The translations under genes were made by a program, and so were the position numbers. DNA of 64,000 nt from Acanthococcus lagerstroemiae. Its lineage: Eukaryota; Arthropoda; Insecta; Hemiptera; Eriococcidae. The stretch lies in the NCBI GenBank assembly GCA_031841125.1, contig CM063107.1, forward strand, positions 26,368,499 to 26,432,498, written 5' to 3'. A model generated the notes under the pieces. The model had not been told where the DNA came from. It saw only the letters and a list, made by a program, of their open reading frames with translations, and did no database searches. Of the stretch, positions 22,009-32,614 are shown one piece after another; position 1 is the stretch's first letter, and every line of letters starts with the position of its first letter.

Positions 22009-24020
22009 TATCACTGCTGCTAGAATGAAGGGTAGAAGGAAAGAATCGGGTAGGACGGCAAAGATTCCAGCGTGTTCAACAGATATAATCGACGATGTCA
22101 AATGTAAGAATTATTTGGAAATGAAAAAAATCGCACAAGGGAGGAATGGAGAGCTGCATCAAACTGATCGTATGATAACCGTATCATCATCATCGTCACT
22201 TCAGGGTAACAATGATGGAAACTTCATTAGTTAACCCTAAAATGACAATATAACGTATTCCATAGTTCCAAAGTAATTACTAATCAACAAAATGGTGGAT
22301 TTTTTTCTTTTTTTCAAAGACTATATATGGCTTTTTTAAAATACCGCTCGTCAAATTCCGTAATTCGATAATAAACTCGAAATCGTACCATCGAGGTACG
22401 ACGTGAAAAGGTCCTCGGTAAAACATAATATGCAACAGCTGTACATTCTCAACAAAAATGCAATGGTGGGTACCTGGGTGTCTGTGCGACTCCATCATCA
22501 GTCGCGTGTACATAAAGAATATAATAATACGATTAGATATGGTTAGGAAAATTCTATTAATCACAACCGGAACCTCTTATTTTAGTAATTATTATGATAA
22601 AAGCGAAGCGAGGATCCACGTCAAATCAATCCACTAATTTTGATAACTCAATCACAGGTACGGAGCGTACACTGAAGCCATTGTGTGAAGTAATTTGTGG
22701 TCCGCTGCTGGCTTGTGTGAGTGGCGTGAGGTTGCGAACGAATGGCAGATCTCACGATCGAGCTAATAATTTATTAAATGGTTCGAACTCGGGACGTATC
22801 AACATTATATAGCCCATATATTACCCCGATAATTGTTACCCGTTTCGATACATTCCGTCGATACTACATTTCGAATTAATCGCCGACAGTAAATTGCTAG
22901 TTCCTGTTACCCGGCGCACTCTGAGGTGGTGGTTAAGACGGGAAGACAAAAAAATCTGTACGAAACTTTTCAGTTCAACTTTTTCGAACATCGACTGTAA
23001 TTTAAAATGCCCCGTTCGATGCCTATACATCGAATCATAAATTATGAATCTGACAATATGCTAAATGCGGGACCGCAACGTGAACTGCGATTTCTAAACC
23101 ATAAATGATCGGTTACGGTGTTGTTTATGACGTCCTAAAGTCATTTTCGTGTTTTAACATTTCAATCAATGTGTACGTGGGATTTTGAGAGCACGATGAA
23201 TTATCGAGGTAAAACGAGCTGAAGAAGACGCTCGAACCGTTTTCTATTTCAAATCGAGATATGTCCAATCGCAAATAGACGTTGATGAATTTATTGCAGG
23301 AAAAAGAGTCAGTAGTTAAATCGTTAGTTGTCAGAGTACCTGCGTTTTATAAAAGTACAGGGTGTAAAATATAGTGTCCTTTCTTATTTAATCGGGTAGT
23401 GGCTTAGTTATGCGATGAGCAAAGACTGTCACGTAGTATGGTCTGGTTCTTCAGCGGCTGAAAAATTGTCTCCGCTCTTTACATGGGACTCGAATGAACC
23501 AAACACAGGCGGCAACTTAAACGGTGCTTAAGCTCTAACAACTGATGACAGTTTTCGAGCACCACATAGGAAAATTAAAGGTGGACGGGGAGGGTAGAGG
23601 TACCTCAAAAGACTCTGGGAGTGGAGAAGAAAGTCGAACCAAGTCGAGCACTACATGAGAAAAATAAAAGTTGCCGCCTTTCGTATTAGAAATTTTGAAT
23701 TTCAAAAGCGAATGTGTACCTTTACGTACGTACTACGTAGTCAGAGAGCTAGCGACTACACATTTCGAATACACGAAAAAAAATTCAAAATTTACCCCCC
23801 CCCCCTTCAACGTAAATAATGGTTGGATGACAAGGTGAAAAGAATAAAATTGATTTGGATAACTTACGAGAAGGAACAATGGAAAGGTCTTCTTTTGCTG
23901 ATTTCGTATATATTCCATTTGATTCTTGATTCTGCCCGACTGGGACCTGAAAATTGAAAATCTATGTAAGAGAAAATGTCTATTTCTTCATTTTAATTTT
24001 TTGAAGTTATCCTACCACCA
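22009..24020. other. Non-coding stretch, no recognised gene
   Basis: About 2 kb with only short frames. Poly-C (about 23797-23808) and poly-A runs occur. Two phrases starting TCGAGCAC(T)ACAT(A/G)(G)GA-AAA near 23555 and 23645 suggest a small local duplication. Nothing else supported. Confidence 0.55.
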
Positions 24021-24021
24021 G

Positions 24022-24705
24022 TGGCGTGCAGTGATATTTCCTAGGAGATAAGTGATAAGCGAAGAGGTGAAGTAAAAATCGCAGAATAAAGTATGAAACA
24101 TGCAACTACAAAATGGTATTGATAAAATTACATATTCAACTTGTTGTATTCTTCTGTAGGGTTATTCCATATGCATTTATTATTTTCTGTGACGAATAAT
24201 AAACACAGGGACGTAGAAAAGTTTTTCCTGGGGGGGGGGGGCAAAAATTGTGGAAGTCCCAACTGACTCAACTCAAAATTACCAAGTATCAAAGCAAAAA
24301 AAAAAAAAAAACCTTTTGACTTGTTGGATTTTCCCAACTGCCGAGTGAAAGATTCTTACAGTGAGGGGAGTAGCCCCCTATCGGTACGTCCCTGAATAGA
24401 CATGGCCAACAAAATAGTTTTCCACCATCTTCACAACTGGTTAACCATAAAAGGTTTTCATATTGCGATATGTGGCAATGTCTGGTAAAACTCGAACCAT
24501 CTGTCTTTTGCTCAGTTCTTAAAAATGGTAATTCTGGTTTAGGCTTCCCACCATTAATAATTTCCAATTGTTCATTAGGAGTAAGTCGCGAAAATGGTTT
24601 TCCAATAAGATTTCGAATACGCATTCCGGGGGCAAAAAAACACGGAGCATTCAAACATAACGCGTTGACTAGTAGAACAACATAACCATGGTTCTCTGTC
24701 AACTT
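24022..24705 (-). mobile_element. Decayed hAT element: terminus plus TTF-type zinc finger N-terminus
   Basis: The left end CCAGTGGCGTGCAGTGATAT resembles a hAT tip and the following 60 bp recur, inverted, at 41926-42393. On the minus strand, 24403 to about 24690 encodes KPELPFLRTEQKTDGSSFT, HISQYENLLWLTSC and GKLFCWPCL, matching the TTF-type zinc finger at the N-terminus of zinc-finger MYM-type 1-like hAT transposases. The catalytic region is gone, so the element is internally deleted. Confidence 0.72.
24206..24394. mobile_element. Small hAT-type MITE inside a hAT remnant
   Basis: 189 bp starting CAGGGACGTAG and ending TACGTCCCTG. Flanks AATAAACA (24198-24205) and AATAGACA (24395-24402) match at 7 of 8 positions. 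It holds poly-G and poly-A runs and a GTTGGATTTTCCCAACTG phrase. The same family, longer and inverted, lies at 41969-42338. Confidence 0.8.
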
Positions 24706-26799
24706 TGACGTTTGTGTGTAGCCAGCCGAGCCAAGCCTGACTAAAAGCGCTTCCAGAATGCAACCACATGTACAGGTTTTGTCGCGTTGAACATGCTAGT
24801 GTGTTTTTGTGTTGGCAATTAACACACGGGCGGAGTGTAAGTCGTGCAATGCGTGCAGTATGGAAAAGAAGCGATCCAATGCACACCTCGCTGGCCTATA
24901 CGAATATAGATTGCCGAATGCGGAACAGTATACATCTTGCATGAATTTATTATATACTAAAGCGTAAGTGTTGTAAGCGTCAATACAGTCGCTGTTTTGC
25001 CCAATGTTTCATTATATTTTATTTGTAACAAGTTGGAAGTTGATATTGTATAATATGAAAACTTATTTTCTCGGGAATTTTCAGGGTAAGCGGCGCTTAC
25101 CTTGCTTGATACCTGGAATGCACGCCGCTGCCTCCCTCCCATTGTAGAAAAACTAGTATCAAGTGCAATCAGGTGGAATACAAATCAATAGTGTAAAATT
25201 ATCTGTTTCGTTTTGCTGCATCGCACAGTGGGTCGAATCCTAAATCAAGAGGGGTAAAATTCAATCAAACACCCTATCATTGTACGTTTTTTAAATTTTT
25301 TTTATTCGTAAATATGAGTAAATCGCATTAGATTTTTGACCTGGCCTAAATTTGAACCACTAAAATTCAAAAACTTCAACTCTTTTCATTTTATCACATC
25401 CTATTTATTTTCAGGTCGCAAGCTTATCGATCAGAATTTCAAATAAAATCCATCAAAGATTTTTTCGTTTTAATTTATTTCTCAAACCACTTCAAATCTG
25501 GGACAAAATTCAAAAGGAGCTGAATGAGAGAACATTCCAACAGAAAATCTAACTTCTCTATGAAAGGAGGATAAATGAGAGATGCACCGGTAAGTTTTCC
25601 TCTCACGAAGACATGACTCTTACAGGGGATAACTCTCTTCCAAAGGAAAACAGTTTTTGGTAAAATAAGACATTTTGACAAAATCTAGGGGGCGAATTTT
25701 CCACTATCACTCCCCTTCTTCCGACGTTCATGGATACTGAAACGGATGGAAAAGATCAGTTAAAATATCAAAGCCTTGACTAGTAGGTTACAACGGGGGA
25801 GGGGTACAGAGATACGACCACATCTTCATTAGAAAACAGAAATATGTATTAAATCATAATCACCTAACACGGCGTTTTTCTCCACCTCTTCAATCTCACC
25901 TCAAAAGATTGTCACCTACACATAAATCCTAACCGTTTGCCAACCACTATAAGCAGAGTTACCAGATTTTTCGAGTTGAAATCTAAAATCAGGCATACCA
26001 ATGTCGTCCAAAAACCATAAAATTTTCTTGATATATTTTAAGTTATTCGCTATCAGTGTGAATTTAGGCACACAATAGAAGACTATTAAGTTCAAACGAT
26101 TCAATCGTTCATCATGGTAAAACTTTCAAATTTACAAGAATCAGATGAAATAATCTCAGGTCGCCCAACTTGCTATCTGTTGCAAATTCACTTTTCTGGC
26201 CGCAAAATCAATCTTCAAGTAACCCATTGTGCGGGCGATTTATTGCCTAACCTAACAAGCTAAATATTAATTTGTAACAAGCTAAATATTAATTTGTATC
26301 TTGTAACCCCTCCCATCCAAGAAAAAACTTTTCAGTTCATTCTCTTTATTCGTGATCTTTTGACTCGATTTTCACAAAACTTAGTGATTTCAGGATTATA
26401 AAGATCGTAAGTGTATAGGAGTACTTCAAATCATGAAAGATCTTATTTATTATTTTCAAAATATCTCTGGCATGGGTGTACGAACGAAAACTGCTCGGCA
26501 GAAAGAGGGGTGACGAAAATTCTCCAACTGAAAAGTTTCCGATTTCGCAAACGGAGCGAACGAGAAAGTGTTTAAGGTTTTGTTATTAATTTGAATCGTA
26601 AAAATAGGCAAAACGGTCTCAAAATTTTCCAACTGGGGGCCACTGATTTTTCTACTGAAACTGGCCTTTCTCTTTCGACACGGCACAGAGGGAGTTAATT
26701 CGAGAAACGCCCCAAGTTAGGCACAGTGAAATCTTTTCATCTAAATTGGTGGGAGGAGGGCAGCACTGTCTGTTGACACCGACAAGCAGCTCATCGTTC
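24706..26799. other. Non-coding stretch with one weak exon-like candidate
   Basis: 24860-24963 (plus) opens with ATG and encodes 34 codons beginning MEKKRSNAHLAGLYEYRLPN, followed by a good donor-like GTAAGT at 24964. A CAG acceptor-like site lies near 25083 after TTTTCTCGGGAATTTT; joining them gives a stop 8 codons later. I do not recognise the peptide and it may be chance. CTAAATATTAATTTGTA occurs twice near 26265-26300. The rest shows nothing recognisable. Confidence 0.3.
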
Positions 26800-27954
26800 A
26801 TCATTCATGCTAAGAACCCTGGAAAGGCTGGTAGACAGGCATTTAAGGGAGGTTACTCTGAAAAGGTTCCCACTACAAGGGAACCAACATGCATATACCG
26901 AGGCAAGTCAGTATAGTCGTCATTGCACTCGCTTGTTACGGCAGTTGAGGGAAGAATAAGTGGTGGAAGTTATATACAGGGAGCGTTTGGCGCGACCTCT
27001 CACGAAATAATAAAAACAGTCCTGTGGCAAAGGGAAGTAAAGGAAAGTCTAACAAACTGGATAGTATCTATGCTAAAGGGCAGGGAGATCCCGATAACTT
27101 ACCAGAAAGGACAAATTCATGCAACGACCATCAGGGTGCTACCCACAGGGGAAGTACTTTCTCCGTTACTGTGGAGCCTAGCGGTGAACATTTTGCTGGG
27201 TGAGTTTGAATGGTCAAAATATATACACACAAGGCTATTCTGATGATGATGATTTGGGTATGGTGGTAACTGGTAAACGTCCGGGGACCACCGCGGAACT
27301 AAAACGCAGTGGGGACTTTGACGTGTGGAAAAATGGTGTCCGAAAAAAGGATTATCGATAAGACCGAACAAAACTGAGATCACTCTTTTCACTCACAAAA
27401 GGAAGGGCACGGAGTTGATCAAGGTCCAATACAAAGGAAGAACATTAAGCTCTCACAAGGAAGGTGAAATACTTAGGAGTACATCTTGACGAAAAACTTT
27501 CCTGGAGAAATCACATCTCGGAGAAAATAAGAAAAGGGATTGAGGCTCTTTGGGCCTGCCGTACCTTTGTCGGCAAGACCTGGGGACTCTCTCCTAAAAT
27601 GATGCACTGGATACATACCGACGTACTAGGGATTACATACGCGGCAGTTGTGTGGGGCGGTTCCAAGTTTAGTCCCGTTGACCTTATTTTAACCGAGTTT
27701 AGTCCCACGTTAAAGGCCTAGTTTAGTCCGAAGTTATATCCGAGTTTAGTGTGCAACGGTGTCCGAGTTTAGTCCCTCGCAGTTCTGTAAGCCTGTTGGC
27801 GTTATCCAGAAGCTACCATGAAGAGGTCGGCTTACGTGCATGTTCAGTGTATTTATTTTTCACCTGTACCTTATCGTCAGTATCACTCATTCCTGAATCA
27901 TCCTGAGTCATGACTTCTTCATTGCGTTAGCGGCACCATAGTTAGAGCTCTATA

Positions 27955-28094
27955 GGGAAAGTGCGGACACACGCCATTTTGGATCATACCGCGCACGTGG
28001 ATGCCAGGCCCAACTACACAGAGCGCAACGCGTAGTCAATTCGGCATCCACGCGAGCAGTATGATCCAAAATGGCATATGTCCGCACTTCTCCA
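27955..28094. mobile_element. Hairpin MITE, about 140 bp
   Basis: Nearly all inverted repeat: AGTGCGGACA...GCCATTTTGGATCATAC on the left and its complement GTATGATCCAAAATGGC...TGTCCGCACT on the right, around a loop of about 40 bp. Flanked by TA on both sides (27953-27954 and 28095-28096), consistent with a Tc1/mariner-type MITE. Confidence 0.75.
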
Positions 28095-28105
28095 TAGTCT
28101 GTTTC

Positions 28106-29443
28106 CAGAGATGCCGAACGGGAACGAACGACTCGTTCTTCGTTCCTTCAGCTAGGGAACGACGCCGTTCCGTTCTTTTTTCGTTCCGGAACGAGGAACG
28201 GAACGACGGAACGGCCGTTCCCTTATCAGTATTATTCCCCTATCATTTCGCCGAGCCTGATTGTTTATTTTCATTCGCAATTTGTAAAATTTTAATTTCT
28301 AATGAAGGAAATAGAATTTTTCACGCCTTCACCTTAATTCGCTGCAGGTAGAGGTTGCACTATTTTTATTTTTATGAAGAAAGTACCTGCGAGTAAACTG
28401 AATCCACCTTTGTTGTTCCCTTCAAATTTCAAGATTCAGGTACTCCTCATGTTCCTTAATTGTCGATTTGAGATCGGTTGTTATCGGCGAAAATTAATGA
28501 TGATTGGTGTCAAGTCTGTTTCCTTGCCATTCTTGTTGATAGTGAAAACATATTTTTATGAAATAATATTTCTCTATACGCAACATGATAACCAGGGTTG
28601 AGATTTTTATGCTTTTGCATATTTTTTGCCATTGCTTCACTGAACACTTACCTTTACGAACTGTAAGCTTTGAAGTAAAATGAGCCATATATTTAGAAGA
28701 GCATTTTTTGTATATTTTATGGGTAGTTGCTTATTATTTTCGACTATTTTTAAAATTCTTAGGGCATTTTCTGGCATATTTTCACAAATTTACAGTTTTA
28801 AGGACATAAAAATGCATCTTTCACTAGATTTACTCATTCTTTCTCAGGAAATGGCAACTCTGTCAAAGGAACTTCGAACTTGGTGAACCAAAAGAAAAAG
28901 AACAAAGTCGCCTCTTTCTCTCTTCTCTACCATCAAACTTCGTTACAATACTTTTCATTTTTTATTTCAGTTCAGTACATTATATACTGATGCAGAGCCT
29001 ATTTTAGGAGAAATTTGTAACTGCATTGTATATGATTCTGCATACAAAATTTTTCGTCCTCCTCCTCACGAATAAACTTATAATATTTGGCAAACTGAGG
29101 CCATGGACCTGCAGTTTCCGACTGTTCGTTGCACTCATCCGTCATTTAATAAACTTTAAAATGCGAACGAAAAGTATAATTTAAAAAATATGGAAAGATT
29201 TGCTGATATATATCTACTGAAGTTTTGTTACTCAAATAACTTGAACTGACATGAACCCCCCCCCCCTCGGAAAGACAATTCGCGCCTATTTTTTATTTAT
29301 TGGCAATTGACTTTGGGAACGTCGTTCTTCCGCATTTTCGTTCCGGCATGAGCCGTTCTGAACGTCGTTCCGGAACGACATGTAAACAGAACGGGAACGG
29401 AACGAAGAACGAGCCGTTCTTCTCGACTCGTTCGGCATCTCTG
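28106..29443. mobile_element. hAT element, non-autonomous, perfect 8-bp TSD
   Basis: 1338 bp starting CAGAGATGCCGAACGGGAAC and ending GTTCGGCATCTCTG. Target duplication TCTGTTTC is exact at 28098-28105 and 29444-29451. Long subterminal regions (28125-28225, 29320-29430) consist of many GGAACG/CGTTCC words in both orientations. No transposase domain recognised in the interior. Confidence 0.9.
28593..28850. repeat. hAT-like end fragment nested in the above element
   Basis: Starts CAGGGTTGAGATTTTTATGC followed by GCATATTTTTTGCC words, resembling the 17631-18282 MITE end. No matching right end was found, so it is either a fragment or related interior sequence. Confidence 0.35.
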
Positions 29444-30945
29444 TCTGTTTCACGAAAGACGCGATCGAGTTATTAGTGTTCAGTGACGGGTGAACGGGCA
29501 TCGTCGTTCACTAAACAAACGTACTGATCTGTGCATTATTTTTCTTTCGTGAAACAGACTACAGAGTATGTATACAAAAGAGTAGCCTACTGCCTACTCG
29601 CAGGCGCCTATGAAGTTACGGGTCTAAACTGGACTACTTTCACGGACTAAACTCGACTATTTGTGTCCCGAACTAAACTCGGCTGCGGCATGACCCTTTC
29701 GGGACTAAATTCGGATGCAGCCGTTGTGTGATGGAGTCCGGGTCCACTCGGACCCAAGTCAGAGAAGAACTGGACTACCTGCAAAGACTGGGGTGTGTGA
29801 TGACAACGGGGGCAACGAGAACGGTGCCGACGAAAGCACTACAAAAACTTTTAAACTTGGCCCCACTGCACACTGCTATAGAAGCAGCTACGTTAATGGG
29901 GGCTCATTGTCTGGGCCAACCAAACCTTCGGGCCCAAAAAACAGACTATGGAAAGATACGGGTGATGGCGGGGACACTGGACAGATGTTCTGGAATGCCG
30001 AGGGACAGAATTGGGGGAACATTTCTTCGACAAGTCATATCGTGCAATGATACCCACATAGGAAGCATGGGGAAGGAGGTGACTAAGCAATACGCATCCC
30101 GGAAAAAAAGAGGAGCACGTGTGGTTTACAGATGTTTCAAAGAATGACTAAAGGGCAGGAATCGGAATTATGAATGCAAAAGCCGCTGACAACTATTCAG
30201 TGGCACTGGGTAAGAGCGCCACTATCCGGCTGTTCATATAAGCCAGCAGAGGGCGTTGTTAATAAGCAAATAGATATCCGTACAGATTAAGGCACTATCG
30301 GCATATCAAACTATGTACATCCTTGGTGATGGCAGACTGCATTAACAAATTACACACCCTTGCTCAGGAGAAACGTATCAGCACCCTGTGGACACCAGGG
30401 CACTGCGGCATAAAAGGGAACATGCTCGTATAGATAAGCTAGCGAAAGAGGGCATAAAACAGAAACTGGCAACGCCCAGACGGTGTCTTGCAGTGGCATA
30501 CAGCGTCATAAAATCCAACGTGAAGGCTTCGATAAGGAAGCAGATGAAAATGCACAGATGGATGGCCAGTGACATGAAAGTCAGTAAAACAATGATAGCG
30601 GACGCCTCCGGTAAGCATGCCAAGTTCCTACTAGGGCTCGCTAAAAAACATGCTAGGCTTATGGTCCGACTACTAACTGGACATGGAGCCATAAAACACA
30701 TGTGGTATAAAATAAAAATAGCGAAAAACAGCTCATATATGCACTGTGGAGAAAAGGAAATCTCAATTCACATCATATGCCAATGCCCAGCAATAGCTGG
30801 GACAAGGTGCGAAGCATTAGGGCTGAAGTATCCAGACTCCAATGAAGTCAAAGGGATAGAATTCAGTAAGTTCTGACTTTGGATATAAAAGTGAAGCTAC
30901 TGAGCTGATCCTTGATAACAACCTGAGGAAAAGTACACTGGACTA

Positions 30946-32614
30946 TAAGGTCTGAGCATTCGGTGCATAGGTGCCACCTTACACAAGAAAGAACTTTTCT
31001 CTTTGCAATTATATTCCAAATTTCTCTCAGTACTTCCTCATTCCGGATCTTTTCTGTCCAATACCTAAAACTGCTTTAGCGTCTTCTATCAAAGATAGGC
31101 AATTCAATTCGCTAAATCTTTTTTTCCCCTGCGGTGCTCCACCTATTAATTGAAAATTATTAATTAGACACACAAGTAAGTTTGTATGCAGCCTCGTCCT
31201 TCTTGAGAAAATGCCATACATATACAGAACGTTTTTTGTTCCTTTCGCCGAGTACTATAACCTCCCACCGGCTTGGCATACTCAGCTGCAATACCCTACA
31301 CCCAAACCAGACCATAATACATCAACATCGTGTACCTCTCGTAGTCCCGATATCACTTCAATGCACCCATCATCAGCGCGGGTACCAACTACAGACGACT
31401 ATCTCGCACTTTCCCTTCTGGAGCCTTACACATTAAACATACATCGACCTATTCTCAATTACATAATTTCTCTAATTTACGGGACCTCTCGCGTCTGCTA
31501 ATAATTTAAAGGTAAAAAATAATTTTCCAATACTCTACGAGCCTATAAATCTTTTCAAATCGGCCACTGTGATCTAAATTGGTATAGGTTACGGCGCAGG
31601 TAAAGAACAAACAGAAGAAAATGAACGCCTTCCTTATCATTGTGCCTTAAATTATTTTATCTAATAAACAAAAGGGGCGACGTTATTTTATTTAAGAAAA
31701 AAAAAAAAATTACGGCAAACAGTATCTATCCTCGACGTGTATAGCAAACGAATAAAAGAGTACAACAATACCGGTTGTAATATTGTATATGAAACCAGAT
31801 TCGACGCGGCTGTCATCTCACAAATAAAGATGTTAGAGAAAAGGCAAACGTAATGTGTACCTGTTTGCCGGTAACAAGTGTAACACTCTGATTGATTCGT
31901 ACCCCTGGAGAAAACTACGAAATTAAAAACGAACTGTTCGCAGTGACTTCTAAATACGTCACGTCGCGAAAATTATAGAATCAATAATAAAAATGTCTGC
32001 ATGCTCTAGTACTACTTCTATTCCAATACAGGGATCTCAAGTATAGGCCAGCAATGAGTCCTGCAGCACCATCAATCGACGGGCTGCGTGATGGTGCTGA
32101 AATGATTGAATTCGAAACGATTTCATGGGCATTGATTCGGCTCACCGGTACATCCTAATTACAGCACTCGATCGAGGATGGGGACCGATTCGTGAATACG
32201 ACAGTAAGAACACGTGCTGAGTAGCAGTACGGCTCTAAGGTTCTTCTAATTGCGTAGGAGTGAGTTGCACCAAACATTAAGAACATCGGTAATTAATTGT
32301 CGATAGCATAACGAATCAAAAGTAGGTCTGATGCTGGGCTAGCCCACGGTAATTTGCAAACAATATGATGCAAAGTTGGATAGAATTACCTACAAGACAA
32401 TTGGTACGTAGGTTCCTTGGTGTCAGAAAGTTTTTTTAGGGCGTACAAATGTTAAGAATTCAATTTAAAATGAAAAAATTGTTGTTTTTTTAAAAGTATC
32501 TTGTAAATTTCCAAAATCTCGCCTCCGAAATCTTTCAAACCGCCGTTTCATAATTCATCATCACCATCACGACGGTCTCAGTCGCAAACGACTCTTCTGA
32601 CTTCCAACGACATT
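30946..32614. other. Non-coding stretch
   Basis: Frames of 84-96 codons at 31182-31501 show no domain. A poly-A run lies at about 31697-31710. CATCATCACCATCACGACGG at 32559 directly precedes the LINE 3' end and may belong to it. Nothing else supported. Confidence 0.55.

Larger units (their letters stand above)
27662..29715. mobile_element. 2-kb inverted-repeat element with subterminal AGTTTAGTCC repeats
   Basis: Tips TCCAAGTTTAGTCCCG and, inverted at the right, TCCGAATTTAGTCCCG. The motif AGTTTAGTCC or a close form recurs at 27666, 27696, 27720, 27743 and 27766 on the left and, inverted, at 29621, 29644, 29670 and 29702 on the right. No transposase was recognised. Two younger elements lie inside (27955-28094, 28106-29443). 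The flanks share a diverged direct repeat of about 24 bp, GCGGCAGTTGTGTGGGG... against GCAGCCGTTGTGTGATGG.... Superfamily unassigned. Confidence 0.75.
26800..30945 (+). pseudogene. Jockey/R1-like LINE with RNase H, split by a 2-kb insertion
   Basis: Before the insertion: LRTLERLVDRHLREVTLKRF and FPLQGNQHAYTE, then, after a frame change, SHEIIKTVLW, LTNWIVSMLKGREI, LSPLLWSLAVN and MKYLGVHLDEKLSWRNH with a thumb region (27464-27660). RT block A is reduced to IQGAFGATSHE, so the catalytic Asp context is lost. After the insertion (29716 on): a connection region, an RNase H-like part (MYILGDGR, TRALRHKREHARIDKLAKEG) and a C-terminal finger (MHCGEKEISIHIICQCPA, about 30740-30790). Many frameshifts; 5' truncated. 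Confidence 0.82.

Noticed and set aside
24403..24702. Host zinc-finger MYM-type gene
   Set aside because: The TTF-type finger is truncated, sits beside a hAT tip and is cut by a MITE; a transposon origin fits better.
31182..31501. Overlapping 84- and 96-codon frames
   Set aside because: Two overlapping frames with no recognisable motif and no gene context.
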